DNA from: Brevibacillus sp.
Lineage (GTDB): Bacteria; Bacillota; Bacilli; Brevibacillales; Brevibacillaceae
NCBI GenBank assembly: GCA_017656235.1
Contig: JACDOF010000007.1
Location: 1 to 64,000 of the forward strand
DNA: 64,000 bases
Direction: 5' to 3'
Of this stretch, positions 1 to 8,124 are shown piece after piece. Position 1 is the first letter of the stretch. Each line of letters starts with the position of its first letter. The notes beneath the pieces were generated by a model, which was not told the DNA's origin, did no database searches, and saw only the letters and a program-made list of their open reading frames with translations. The position numbers and the translations under genes were made by a program.

Positions 1-631
1 TTGTTTGAGCCGTAGTATGGAACAAGGGCGAGTTAACGCCATCCCCGTTTTTATTTTCAGTCATCTGTGGATCTCCACCGCCAGACAAATAAAAAACAGC
101 CCCTATGTTCAGATAAGGCTGACCTTGTACACGATATGCGTAAAGTTTGTTAGATGAGTTTGGGTCGTTTTCGTTCAAAGACACCCACATTTTGGGGCTG
201 GCTTCCGCTTGGGCGTACAAGCCGCTGATCCTTCCCCAAACATAGTCTGGATTTCCGTTTGCTTTAGAAGCAAGATCCTTGATAAGTGTTTCATTCAGTG
301 GAACCACATGATAACCACTAACATCACTAAACTTGTACGGCGGTTCATCAGCATTGGGTTGGATGTCGTATTGTACCGTCTGTAGGTATTCGTTCTCCCC
401 TGGCGTGTATTGCCCTGTGTTGACATTATAGAAACGCAGATCGTGGCGATATTTGATTGAGTATCTCCCATCGACACCTGACAAACCAGATTTTTCCAAA
501 TTACCGTAGAATCTTATGTTTCCTTCACCAAAGTCAAATTGACCATAAGGATAGAGTGTGGAAGCATAAGCCACCACACTCATTAAGAGGAAAAGGAGAC
601 CAATTGTTAGTGATAATACCCGTTTCGTCAT
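1..631 (-). CDS. Secreted hypothetical protein, 3' end outside window
   Basis: An open minus-strand frame runs from an ATG at 631 to the window edge, about 210 codons without a stop. It opens with a clear signal peptide (MTKRVLSLTIGLLFLLMSVV, then AYAS). The exported part is rich in aromatic and polar residues (for example NIRFYGNLE, SIKYRHDLRFYNV) and resembles a soluble beta-rich extracellular protein. I do not recognise a family. The start codon overlaps the stop of the upstream gene (TAATG), so the two are translationally coupled and probably work together at the cell surface. Confidence 0.75.
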   Translation of the reverse strand, partial: MTKRVLSLTIGLLFLLMSVVAYASTLYPYGQFDFGEGNIRFYGNLEKSGLSGVDGRYSIKYRHDLRFYNVNTGQYTPGENEYLQTVQYDIQPNADEPPYKFSDVSGYHVVPLNETLIKDLASKANGNPDYVWGRISGLYAQAEASPKMWVSLNENDPNSSNKLYAYRVQGQPYLNIGAVFYLSGGGDPQMTENKNGDGVNSPLFHTTAQT

Positions 632-1602
632 TATCTTCTAGCCCCCCATTCTGCTGTCATTGCAGGAACCATTACATTAACATCATTTCGAATTGAGCCA
701 CTATCATCAGACAAACTGAATGAAAGTTGACCGCCCACTCCTTCAAATGGAATGGTAAAACTATCACCACTCCTTAACTCTGTGTATTGTACATGATTAT
801 CTGAATTTCCCCACTTACCGTTTAGGTCGGTATATTGAACCACATACCTGTACCCATCAGGAATCTTTGGAATCTTCCCGGTCACTACGCCATCACCGAG
901 TTTCAAGCTAGCCAAGAATTCTTCTACTGCCGGTTGAGTTTCCGGGCTGGGGGGAAGTAACCAATTTTCGTTATCCGGATTTTTGACGATGACCTCCCCG
1001 ATCTTTTCTCCATCTACAGGATTGGTTGGATTGCCACCAGCTGCCGGAGGTTGGTTTGTTCCCGGTTGACCTGTTCCTGGTGTGGGTGTTGTTCCTGTTC
1101 CACCAGTACCGGGAACATTCCCTGTTCCAGCCCCATTTCCGGTTGTGATCGTCACCAGTCTTTGGGCCTCATCCCAAGTCACTGTTGCCCCAAAGGACTC
1201 CGAAACAAACCGCAACGGCACAAAAGTACGATCATTCTTGATGACAGCTTTTGCGTCGAAAGTAATCTGTTTGCCATCCACTTCTGCTTTGTTTTCCCCT
1301 TCTTTGAGGGTGACAATGAATCCCTTGCCATTGATCGTCTTTGTGATGATCACTTTCCTGGTAGCTTCGTTCCAGAATACTTGGTAACCTAGTGCTTCTG
1401 AAACAAAACGAGCTGGAACCATCGTTCGGCTGTTGGATGGGTCGATGTATGGCTTGGCATCAGGGAAGTTGACCAAACTACCATCGACTTTCACCTTGAC
1501 TTCCGCAGGGTTGGCAAGGGCAACTATTGGCGCACTGATGGCTGCCAACATGCTCAAAGCCACTAACCCTTTGACCATGTCTGATTTATAGTTGCGAATC
1601 AT
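631..1602 (-). CDS. Exported protein with copper amine oxidase N-terminal-like (stalk) domain
   Basis: The start at 1602 is chosen because AGGAGGG lies 5 bases upstream; an in-frame ATG at 1632 has no ribosome binding site. The 323-residue product has a signal peptide (about residues 1-30, ending APIVALA). Two beta repeats follow at about 35-150, with the hallmarks RTMVPARFVSEALG and RTFVPLRFVSESFGA of the copper_amine_oxidN1 stalk domain, which is common in Bacillales surface proteins. Next is a Gly/Thr/Pro linker (about 155-200), then a C-terminal module of unknown fold. The stalk domain is not an enzyme; it usually anchors or presents an extracellular module. The gene is coupled to the downstream secreted gene. 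Confidence 0.8.
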   Translation of the reverse strand: MIRNYKSDMVKGLVALSMLAAISAPIVALANPAEVKVKVDGSLVNFPDAKPYIDPSNSRTMVPARFVSEALGYQVFWNEATRKVIITKTINGKGFIVTLKEGENKAEVDGKQITFDAKAVIKNDRTFVPLRFVSESFGATVTWDEAQRLVTITTGNGAGTGNVPGTGGTGTTPTPGTGQPGTNQPPAAGGNPTNPVDGEKIGEVIVKNPDNENWLLPPSPETQPAVEEFLASLKLGDGVVTGKIPKIPDGYRYVVQYTDLNGKWGNSDNHVQYTELRSGDSFTIPFEGVGGQLSFSLSDDSGSIRNDVNVMVPAMTAEWGARR

Positions 1603-1682
1603 AGTAATCCCTCCTGTTCTTAGTCTTTGCATAAAAGATCTGGGGAAGCCCCCTTGACTCTTCTATCTCAGCATGTATGTAG

Positions 1683-2129
1683 CAACTTTGCGAAAATCCA
1701 AATGGGTGTACTTTCGGCATTCTTGCCGAGATCAGCGATCTATACGCACGCTTTGCCGAAAGCGGCGAAGAGCTGGTTTCGCTGATCTACAATGCTTCCC
1801 GGCTCGATCTCATCATGGGCAGTATCCTCACCATTCTGAAAGAACTTGGGCAGGAAGAAGAGCATGAGTTGCGGCAGGCATGGGGAGAAGAATTTAAACG
1901 AAGCATTCTGCATCACCTGTATTTTATCGAGCAAGACTTTCAAATCGGTGTGACCATTCCCCGAATCAATCCAGGGATGGTTCTGGCGGGCCGTGGAAAG
2001 ACCGTGAGAAGGCCGGCGTTTTTCCAAACGGATTCGAATGCGCACGGACCTGCTGGCTGCCGCGATGGAGGATGTCTCACGCAAGCTATGGGCGAGACAA
2101 AAAGGGATCATGTTTTAGCCTACCTTTGA
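1683..2129 (+). pseudogene. Unidentified coding remnant
   Basis: After a stop at 1680 a plus-strand frame stays open to 2129. Its middle part reads like real protein (AEISDLYARFAESGEELVSL, later LTILKELGQEEEHELRQAWG), strongly helical and acidic. It has no start codon with a ribosome binding site at its beginning; the internal ATG at 1815 lacks one too. The C-terminal third turns into low-quality sequence. Its position next to prophage debris suggests a decayed phage or accessory gene, but I cannot name the family. Confidence 0.25.
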
Positions 2130-2408
2130 GGACTTGAACTTCTTGAAAAGGCGTATTGCAGTGAAGAGTAAACCGTACATTCCCATTCCAACAAGTAGAT
2201 GAAAGAGAATGGCCATTTCAAAATTGGGTCCAATCATGACACCAAAAGCAACTTCATTTTGTAGAACGTTTACTTCGTCATAAGCCTCGGTGATGTCAGG
2301 TACGTAGAAATGAGTCAGGTACAAACCAGAAAGGATAGGGAGAAGAAAATAATATAGGAGGTTTACCGAGACGGAAAAGATGATGGCTCTTGTAAGATGA
2401 CGGATCAA
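2115..2408 (-). CDS. Small membrane protein, unknown function
   Basis: A TTG start at 2408 is preferred: GGAGGG precedes it by 7 bases, while an upstream in-frame ATG at 2423 overlaps that same motif. The product is 97 residues with two or three hydrophobic helices (IIFSVSVNLLYYFLLPILSG; AILFHLLVGMGMYGLLFTAI) and a basic C-terminus (RLFKKFKSSK). No family is recognised. It stands alone on the minus strand between decayed segments. Confidence 0.55.
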   Translation of the reverse strand: MIRHLTRAIIFSVSVNLLYYFLLPILSGLYLTHFYVPDITEAYDEVNVLQNEVAFGVMIGPNFEMAILFHLLVGMGMYGLLFTAIRLFKKFKSSKVG

Positions 2409-2472
2409 ATGTGGTCCCTCCATTCTTTACCCAACATTTTTATAAATTTTACCAAAACTTTTCATCAAAGAA

Positions 2473-2503
2473 AACCGAACTGTGAATGTCGGTTTTTTTA
2501 TTT
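2473..2503. terminator. Bidirectional hairpin terminator
   Basis: AAAACCGA pairs with TCGGTTTT around a 10-base loop, followed by a T run on the plus strand. It lies between the minus-strand membrane gene and the plus-strand prophage remnant. Confidence 0.6.
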
Positions 2504-2529
2504 TGGCCCTGAAAGGAGGCGAGGTCGAT

Positions 2530-2772
2530 GTGATCAAGATTCAGGCGCGCATGAAAAGCGGGGAGATGCAGATACATGCAGTTGGTCACGCGGAATATGC
2601 CGAGCACGGCAAGGACATCGTCTGTGCGGCCATCTCCACGATCATGCAAACCGCACTGCTCGGAATCCAGGCAGTCGCGGAACAGTATCCCAATCATGTT
2701 TCGTTAGCATTCATCTCTGAGGAAGGAGAAAGCGGTCATGAAGAAGTTCCGGATCTACGTGCAATTGTTTAA
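2530..2772 (+). CDS. Prp-like ribosomal-processing cysteine protease (prophage type)
   Basis: A GTG start at 2530 follows AAGGAGG. The 80-residue product keeps the DUF464/Prp signature GHAEYAEHGKDIVCAAIS, with the catalytic His and Cys 12 residues apart. In the host, Prp cleaves the N-terminal extension of ribosomal protein L27. Phages carry relatives next to the scaffold and capsid genes, where they are thought to act on structural proteins. The next gene is indeed a phage scaffold, and its ATG lies inside the end of this gene. This reading frame is intact although everything downstream is broken. A chromosomal Prp next to rplU/rpmA is expected elsewhere. Confidence 0.75.
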   Translation: MIKIQARMKSGEMQIHAVGHAEYAEHGKDIVCAAISTIMQTALLGIQAVAEQYPNHVSLAFISEEGESGHEEVPDLRAIV

Positions 2773-3412
2773 TGACGGCGGCGGTGCAGCTGCAGGAGGA
2801 GGTGAAGGTGCAAATGGAGTCGGTCAAAGAGGCCAGGCTGGGAGTGACGGAAATGGTGGTGCCACCGGAGCTGCTGGTGCCAATGGTGTAGCCGGTCAGG
2901 CAACTGGCGGCGATAAAGGGGAGGAAGGAAGTAAACCGGCAGTGTCGTTTGCATCCCAGCGAGAATACGAGGCTGCGCTGCAGGGAGCGGTCAGTGATTT
3001 TCTGAAAGGACTGGGCATCGATAAGGCCGACGATCTGAAGCGATTGTTGATTCCCACAAGCAGTGGCAGGAGGCGGAGAAGAGCGCTGAGCAAAAGCTTG
3101 CCGAACGGGAAACGAAATTGAAGGCAGCCAATACCACGATTCGAACCCTTCGCGTGGAAAATGCCTTTATTGTTGAGGCGATGAAGCAGGGGATTGACCC
3201 GGACAAGATGTCTGATGCGATCCGCCTGGCCGATCTGGAAAAAGTTGTAGGTAACGGACGGGGGCAAAATCAAAAACATCGACAAGCATGTCTCCGACCT
3301 GATCACGGCAAAGCCATGGTTGAAAAGCGACGGGACACCGCGCGGCAGCACTCCCGCCTCGCAGGTCACATACCATTTCGGTTGCGGACGGGAAACCTCT
3401 TTCTCTTGCTGA
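2738..3412 (+). pseudogene. Phage head scaffold protein, frameshifted
   Basis: Starts with ATG after GAAGGAG and the typical phage scaffold opening MKKFRIYVQLF, then a Gly/Ala-rich stretch. The frame is lost near 3045-3052, where coding continues in another frame as DSHKQWQEAEKSAEQKLAER and ANTTIRTLRVENAFIVEAMK. It is lost again near 3255, continuing as KIKNIDKHVSDLITAKPWLK. The helical, charged middle followed by a conserved-looking tail fits the minor structural GP20/scaffold family. Two frameshifts make it non-functional. Confidence 0.7.
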
Positions 3413-3509
3413 GCAGGACATGGTTGCACTGAAAGCGACGTTCCAAGTCGCATTCCTGGTAGTCAAGGAAACGCGTTTGGTACTTCACCCGACCGGCTAT
3501 ACGCCGTAG
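3396..3509 (+). pseudogene. Phage major capsid protein, C-terminal fragment
   Basis: In a frame overlapping the end of the scaffold remnant, the stretch LAEQDMVALKATFQVAFLVV followed by KETRLVLHPTGYTP and a stop resembles the last strand and helix of HK97-type capsid proteins. Most of the gene is deleted; the join with the scaffold is abrupt. Confidence 0.5.
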
Positions 3510-3521
3510 GCACCTTACTCA

Positions 3522-4069
3522 ATGAGAGGGGAGGATTACCGTATGATACCAAATGACATGCTGGTGATCAGCAAGGGGAAAGAAAAGCTGAAAGTGTCCA
3601 ATGAATGGCAGGCCATGACCAACGAAATGAAGCTTGCTTTTGAACCGGTCGGGAATGCTGTTCTGGACGTGGCCAAGCCGATCGTTTCCTTCATTGCAGA
3701 CATGACAAGGGGGATCGGTGAGTTTGCCCAGGAACATCCTCTAATCACCAAATAGCCATCCCGGAGACAATGGCGATCGGGGTGGAGGCGGCAGGTGATT
3801 CATTGGCAGCGGCAGTGGACAGTGCTTTCAGCCAGGTGCCAAGCTATACACCATCTCTTGCGAACAGTGGAATCGCTCAAGCTGCAGTTGGTGGGTCTGG
3901 TTCAAGTTCAACATACGTTGACTTTCGCCCAACCATTCAGGTCACCTTGCAGACCAACAGCGTAAATGGCAAGGAAGATTTGGAGAAGTTAGCCGAGCAG
4001 TTGGCAGACGCTCTTGCCGAAAAGTTACGCCACGTTTTTGCTGGGACGGGAGCGATGGTTCTCGAATAA
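3522..4069 (+). pseudogene. Phage tail tape-measure protein fragments
   Basis: Two adjacent pieces are visible. The first (3522-3755) has EMKLAFEPVGNAVLDVAKPI and a hydrophobic stretch typical of tape-measure proteins. The second begins upstream of 3770 in frame (AIPETMAIGVEAAGDSL) and ends at 4069 with VNGKEDLEKLAEQLADALAE, a typical tape-measure C-terminus. They are separated by a stop and frame change near 3753. A homologous C-terminal fragment occurs at 18,543, so the prophage or part of it was once duplicated. Confidence 0.6.
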
Positions 4070-4205
4070 ATCGGAATGGAGGCTCTTTCATGCGGTAAAG
4101 TCGAAAAAATGCACGAAAGGTTTAACGAAAACCTCAACGAAAATATACGAGTAGATACGTGTACAACAAAACGGTTTGTGGTAATATTGGATGTAAGATG
4201 AGTAT

Positions 4206-4305
4206 GCGTTATCGCATATCGAATATGGAATATACTAATAAAGACCGCCGGTGCTGCAACACCGACGGCCTGTACAATAGACGTTCCCCACAAGGGGGCG
4301 GCTCA
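4206..4305 (+). repeat. Inverted repeat block, copy A of antisense RNA 5' region
   Basis: This 100-base block recurs in reverse orientation at 18783-18883 with two substitutions and one extra base. It contains a near-palindromic CCGCCGGTG/CACCGACGG hairpin, a second hairpin (CCCCACAAGGGGG) and the likely antisense promoter. Conservation is far higher than in the adjoining toxin genes. Confidence 0.85.
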
Positions 4306-4361
4306 TAACAGTGGAGAGTAGATCACCCAGCCTGTCAAGCTCAAGGGTGATCTACGTTTTT
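4242..4361 (+). ncRNA. Predicted antisense RNA antitoxin (RatA-like), copy A
   Basis: A TATACT box at 4231-4236 could be the -10 element; the -35 is weak. The predicted transcript starts near 4242, passes two hairpins and ends at a strong intrinsic terminator: GTAGATCACCC (4318-4328) pairs with GGGTGATCTAC (4345-4355), followed by GTTTTT. It overlaps the 3' end and downstream region of the holin-like toxin on the opposite strand, the layout of Bacillus type I systems such as txpA/ratA. The start site is inferred. Confidence 0.6.
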
Positions 4362-4459
4362 CTGCCGATGTTCAGCAGTGTGACAACCAGCGCAACCAAT
4401 GCAACAACGAAAGTTCCAAATTGGATCATTAGATTTATTGCATCGTGTGCTGACATCAT
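4352..4459 (-). CDS. Holin-like type I toxin (TxpA/Hol-Tox family), copy A
   Basis: A 35-residue protein opening MMSAHDAINLMIQFGTFVVA, a single hydrophobic helix and a basic tail (LLNIGRKT). This pattern (short N-terminus with a helix-starting A-[IL]-[NS]-L motif, one membrane helix, lysine/arginine end) matches the putative holin-like toxins of Bacillales. GGGGGGTGAG precedes the two adjacent ATG codons. Such peptides insert into the membrane when the antisense RNA is missing. The oppositely oriented RNA at 4242-4361 overlaps its end. Confidence 0.75.
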   Translation of the reverse strand: MMSAHDAINLMIQFGTFVVALVALVVTLLNIGRKT

Positions 4460-4464
4460 GGCTT

Positions 4465-4794
4465 CTCACCCCCCTCCCTCATGGGATAGAGAGTGAGCCG
4501 ACCACCCTTGAGGAGCCGATTCTATTGTACATGGAAGATTATAACACGGGCACATCGGATGGATTTGATCTTGCGTTCACCCTGACACTGAAAGAATATC
4601 GATTCGTGACATTAGAAAGCACCACCGTCAATATCCAGTTTCAAGCGACAGGCAAAGGAACACGGCCAGATACAAGAATGGCAAAAGTGTCGTCCACCCG
4701 GCAAAAAGAGAGCGACAGCAAGGAGAGCTTGGTTGATAAGTATCTCTGGGGACCAACAAAGGGCGGGACAGGTTCTGGCCGGATGTCAATGTAG
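4465..4794 (+). pseudogene. Phage tail LysM/XkdP-type protein fragment
   Basis: The frame reads EPTTLEEPILLYMEDYNTGT, then GFDLAFTLTLKEYRFV, a pattern seen near the middle of PBSX-type LysM tail proteins (XkdP-like), and further on SLVDKYLWG. It has no start of its own: the 5' end is cut at the toxin gene. The C-terminus runs out of frame at about 4780. Confidence 0.45.
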
Positions 4795-4886
4795 AAGAAG
4801 GCGAATGGATCGGCGCCGCACTGAAGAGAAGCTTCCTTCTGATCACAGACGAGGACGCCATCCCGCAGGAGGTGATCGCTGAATGA
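4779..4886 (+). pseudogene. Phage baseplate/tail gene, C-terminal fragment
   Basis: PDVNVEEGEWIGAALKRSFL then LITDEDAIPQEVIAE and a stop. The stop overlaps the ATG of the next phage gene (ATGA), as in intact tail operons. Only about 36 codons remain, so the family (a DUF2577/DUF2634-type tail protein is possible) cannot be fixed. Confidence 0.4.
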
Positions 4887-5180
4887 TTCAAATCCCCACG
4901 AAAGAAGAGATTTTTACCAGGCTTGTCAGCAGGTATCTCACGATTGCCGGTCCCATGAATGTTGACGAGGGCAGCATCCCTTATGGTGTGTACGTTCTCC
5001 TCGATGGACTCAACATACGCATCACCCGATTGGAAGCCTACCTCGACATCGACAGCCGGGGTGTATCTGGAGCACAAGCACGGTTCGCAGACACCTACGA
5101 CGGCAGACCGATCCAGTGCTGCAGATCGATGAGACCAAAACCTACTCACTGGCGAGGTCGCTGCGAGTGCAATCTAATGG
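4883..5180 (+). pseudogene. Phage baseplate J-like protein, N-terminal fragment
   Basis: Begins with ATG after AGGAGGTGATC. The N-terminus IPTKEEIFTRLVSRYL, then VDEGSIPYGVYVLLDGLNIR, resembles the start of baseplate J/gp47-type proteins (a D-x-x-E-G-S motif followed by an amphipathic helix). After about 75 residues the frame decays, and the cupin gene follows. This is the right end of the recognisable prophage debris. Confidence 0.5.
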
Positions 5181-5234
5181 TCAGTATCATTCAAGTAGTA
5201 CAATATTTAGCTTTTTTCAATGGAGGCTATGGAA

Positions 5235-5576
5235 ATGAAAATAAGCAAAGACATCGCTGAACATTACTTATGGGGAGATAATTGTGATGGATGGCTTTTG
5301 GTAAATAATCAAGATTTAAGTGTCATTCATGAACGCATGCCAGCTAATACTTCGGAAGTAAGGCATTATCATCAACATGCACGCCAATTTTTCTTTGTTT
5401 TATCAGGTATTGCGACAATTGAGATAGATGGTAAGGAGTTCATGTTAACTCCACAAGAGGGAATAGAAGTCCCACCTTTAACGCCACATCAAATGTTTAA
5501 CAAGACAAATGATGAAATCGAGTTTTTAGTAATTTCCCAACCAACAAGTAAAGGGGACAGGGTAATAGTCGACTAA
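5235..5576 (+). CDS. Cupin-domain protein
   Basis: ATG at 5235 is 8 bases after GGAGG; in-frame ATGs at 5220 and 5229 overlap the binding site. The 113-residue protein is a single small beta-barrel cupin. Motif 1 is visible as RHYHQHARQFFFVLSG (His residues and Gln/Glu for metal binding), and motif 2 as PPLTPHQMFN with a third His. Such stand-alone cupins bind a divalent metal and act as isomerases or dioxygenases, or have unknown roles. The substrate cannot be told. It is AT-rich relative to neighbours, is followed by a shared terminator and faces ridA. Confidence 0.8.
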   Translation: MKISKDIAEHYLWGDNCDGWLLVNNQDLSVIHERMPANTSEVRHYHQHARQFFFVLSGIATIEIDGKEFMLTPQEGIEVPPLTPHQMFNKTNDEIEFLVISQPTSKGDRVIVD

Positions 5577-5620
5577 ATGAAAGGCTCTGTTAAATTTTAT
5601 TATTGATTTTATTGCAGGAA

Positions 5621-5651
5621 AATGCACCTATTTTCAAACGATAGGTGCATT
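5621..5651. terminator. Bidirectional terminator between cupin and ridA-like genes
   Basis: AATGCACCTAT and ATAGGTGCATT form a perfect 11-base stem with a 9-base loop between convergent genes. Confidence 0.75.
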
Positions 5652-5663
5652 AGGAAATAAATG

Positions 5664-6047
5664 TTATTTAACAATAGCATCAACTTCGATTTCGACTAAT
5701 AAGCGAGGGTCGATAAGTGCCTTGACCTCAACCATAGTCGCCACAGGTTGTATATCTCTAAAGAATTCACCATGTGCTTTTCCGATTTCTTCCCATTTCG
5801 ATATATCTGTTACAAACATTCTTGTTCTTGCAACATGGGATAAATCAGCACCTAATTCATATAGAGCCTTCTCAATCGTTTGAAGAATGAACTTGGTTTG
5901 CTCATACGGATTTCCTACTCCAACCACTTCTCCATCTTTCATTGCGGTTGTTCCTGCAACTTCAATTCTGTCTCCAATGCGAATGGCTCGGCAATAGCCA
6001 ACAATCTGTTCCCAAGGTGAACCCGTAAATACCTGTTTTCTGTTCAA
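5664..6047 (-). CDS. RidA family protein (enamine/imine deaminase-like)
   Basis: TTG start at 6047 preceded by GGGAGAGG. The 127-residue protein has the YjgF/YER057c/UK114 fold signatures GTTAMKDGEVVGVGNPYEQT near residue 33-52 and RMFVTDISKWEEIGKAHGEF. RidA proteins hydrolyse reactive 2-aminoacrylate and related imines from PLP enzymes to ketoacids. The C-terminus (RLLVEIEVDAIV) is family-like, but the RidA catalytic Arg appears within the divergent DPRLL region, so it may belong to a Rid subfamily of unproven activity. It converges on the cupin gene. Confidence 0.85.
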   Translation of the reverse strand: MNRKQVFTGSPWEQIVGYCRAIRIGDRIEVAGTTAMKDGEVVGVGNPYEQTKFILQTIEKALYELGADLSHVARTRMFVTDISKWEEIGKAHGEFFRDIQPVATMVEVKALIDPRLLVEIEVDAIVK

Positions 6048-6171
6048 AATATCCTCTCCCTTTCAACTGTATTTAACTTGATTATACATAATGACATTTG
6101 GTATTAGAGGAAAATTTTGAAACAGATGAAAAAGCAATCTTAATCGTTGGTTTTTTTAAGAAAGAGCAATG

Positions 6172-6200
6172 AACCTCATCGTGTTATTGGTGAGGTTTTT
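6172..6200 (+). terminator. Hairpin terminator-like element
   Basis: AACCTCATC pairs with GGTGAGGTT, followed by a T run. A near-copy of the stem occurs at 6584. Confidence 0.55.
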
Positions 6201-6255
6201 TAACGAAAGGCATTTGGAATTTTTGGTGGTAAAATAAAAAAAGAGGTGATGTTGA

Positions 6256-6516
6256 ATGCTCGGGGATAACTTTCATTGGATTGGACTAATCATGTGGACA
6301 CTTGTTTTTATATCTGTTCTTTGTTTAGTCCTTGGAATTAATAAAAAATCTGGATGGCTGATGTTTTTTAGTGCCTTAATGGTTTTCCCGATGTCATTTT
6401 ATTTGTTTGGAGCGGAAAACTGGATCAAAATAGCAATCGTGGTGCCTGTAGCTGAAGTGATTTTAGCCTTTGTTTTTTGGTTTCGACCAAACAGTATTAA
6501 AGGAATTGAATCGTGA
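6256..6516 (+). CDS. Small integral membrane protein
   Basis: The 86-residue product follows GAGGTGATG. It has three hydrophobic helices (about residues 8-25, 32-50 and 58-77), short polar loops and a C-terminal RPNSIKGIES tail. I do not recognise the family. It sits between two similar terminator hairpins, so it appears to be a single-gene transcription unit. Confidence 0.65.
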   Translation: MLGDNFHWIGLIMWTLVFISVLCLVLGINKKSGWLMFFSALMVFPMSFYLFGAENWIKIAIVVPVAEVILAFVFWFRPNSIKGIES

Positions 6517-6583
6517 GCATCAAAATTTTTGTGCTAACGGGGATCGTTAGTTGCAGAACAGGCGACAAAAGATGCACAATAAA

Positions 6584-6617
6584 CAACCTCATCATTTAAT
6601 TGGTGAGGTTTATTATT
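6584..6617 (+). terminator. Terminator after small membrane gene
   Basis: AACCTCATC and GGTGAGGTT stem with a T-rich tail. The same stem is present at 6172, upstream of the gene. Confidence 0.6.
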
Positions 6618-6635
6618 TTGATTGGGAGGAAGTTT

Positions 6636-6944
6636 CTAGTCAGGCAGTGGTAGATTGTATTTTTGTGGATTGCGGTAATAATCCTTGTAGTTGTATTGTC
6701 CAATGAACTTAAAGGTCTTACCTTTTTCATCAAACTCAAAAACTAGAATTTGACCATGCATACCTGAATTAGTATTTGTCTTTACCACTGCTATTCTATT
6801 TTCGGACAGACGAACAACGCTTTCACCAATTGAATCATTTGAAACTGATACTGGTGGGAATTGGAAACTGTATGACGGAAGGGGTTTCCTCCTTTTCTTC
6901 TCTTGAAAATTATAGCTGAATCCAGAGTGACATGGAATTGTCAA
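6636..6944 (-). pseudogene. 5'-truncated secreted/membrane-anchored hypothetical protein, copy 1
   Basis: The conserved core is GMHGQILVFEFDEKGKTFKF and IGQYNYKDYYRNPQKY; it is shared with a degraded paralogue at 28745-29039. The paralogue shows that the real N-terminus should be a membrane anchor ending near KPVPS. Here that part is replaced by unrelated residues beginning at the edge of the IS3 remnant. No ribosome binding site precedes the ATG at 6944. It probably lost its anchor through the insertion. Confidence 0.6.
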
Positions 6945-6952
6945 AAATCCCT

Positions 6953-7400
6953 TCTAATCTCACTTTGGAACAGGAAAACAAGTGGCTTCGAGCTCAAAAT
7001 GCATTTTTAAAAAAGTTATTGAAAACCGAAAAGAGGGATGCTCCAGACACGGAAAATACGCCGTTATTTGAGCACTAAGCAGCCCATTCCTCGTATCTTT
7101 GCTGTGCGCTGCCGCAGGAATTGCCAGGAGCAGCTATTATAAATGGCTTAAAGCTGGGATAAAGCAAAAAGATGCTGCTGTTTGTGAAATCTCATACCGC
7201 TTAAGTGACAGTCTTGACGTCCAGTTTGTGCTGGATACGGTACAAGAGGCCGTCCAAAACCGTTCGACGCATCAACTGCTGATTCACAGTGCGATTGAAC
7301 GGCATGTCGCCAAGCGAATTCCGAAACCTTTTCCTCCAAAGTGCCTGACGGGTCAAATTCAATCCGTCTACAAAATGGGGGTCAGATCAACGAACCTGGG
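6953..7400 (+). mobile_element. IS3-family remnant (orfA end, orfB pieces)
   Basis: The first piece, LEQENKWLRAQNAFLKKLL ending PLFEH, is the C-terminal leucine-zipper part of an IS3/IS150 OrfA. A second piece, LCAAAGIARSSYYKWLKAGI, is the typical start of OrfB. It is joined by an internal deletion to SYRLSDSLDVQFVLDTVQEA, from the end of the DDE integrase domain. GGGGTCAGATCA near 7377 may be the right end. The DDE catalytic core is missing, so it cannot transpose. Confidence 0.7.
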
Positions 7401-7629
7401 TCAATTATATCCCGGCGGTGACACGAACTTATGGTTGAGTTCGTGGAAGAACGACAATAATGATAGAGGATACCCTCTTTTCTTCGTTCCCTTGTTACGG
7501 CGGGGGATTACATGTACTCTCTCCATAAAATGTAAAATTTTTGTGAAAGACAAATTACGACAAACAATCCATTGCAAACCTATTATTATCTATATTTGAA
7601 AGTATTATCCAAATAAGGAGAGGAGAACT

Positions 7630-8109
7630 ATGAAGCTTTTCAAAAGGAACTGGTTCAACAAAGTACTGGCACCTATTTTGGCTATGGCTGTTATGGTAGC
7701 AGCAGCGCCTACTAATGTTTTTGCCGCAGAGACAAAACCGGTGTCACAAGTCAACCCTTCTGCGGCGAAGGTCAGCACAGTTTCACCAGAGGTAGAAACC
7801 AGGGGTATAAAAACTGCAGCTATCAAGAAAGCAGTATTGACGTTAGCAGACATGCTGGAATCGCAAGCCATGAAAAAATTGCTCGACTTTGTTGAGGAAT
7901 ACGGCAGTAAAAAAGTAGCAGATACGATCAGGAAATATGCCGATGATATTGCTGATACCCTACGAAGCATAGCTTCTTGGAAAGACCTCTCTATCAAAAT
8001 CATTCAAGAACAAGTTAGCGGGGCGTTATATGATCTGGGAGTACCTTTAAGTACAGCGAGAGAGGTTGGTTGGGTCATTTCAAAATTTGTAGACTGGGTA
8101 TTACTATAA
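7630..8109 (+). CDS. Secreted protein of unknown function, possible antimicrobial/toxin precursor
   Basis: ATG follows AAGGAGAGGAG. The 159-residue product has a long basic Sec signal peptide (MKLFKRNWFNKVLAPILAMA, cleaved near NVFAA), a short Ser/Val-rich propeptide-like spacer ending VETRG, and a mature region of amphipathic and hydrophobic helices (AAIKKAVLTLADMLESQAM; LGVPLSTAREVGWVISKFVD). It has no cysteines and no enzyme motif. The layout resembles secreted bacteriocin or SdpC-like precursors but I see no sequence proof. The next gene starts 15 bases later and encodes a small cytosolic helical protein, which would fit an immunity partner. Confidence 0.6.
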   Translation: MKLFKRNWFNKVLAPILAMAVMVAAAPTNVFAAETKPVSQVNPSAAKVSTVSPEVETRGIKTAAIKKAVLTLADMLESQAMKKLLDFVEEYGSKKVADTIRKYADDIADTLRSIASWKDLSIKIIQEQVSGALYDLGVPLSTAREVGWVISKFVDWVLL

Positions 8110-8124
8110 TAGAAGGAGAGGGCC

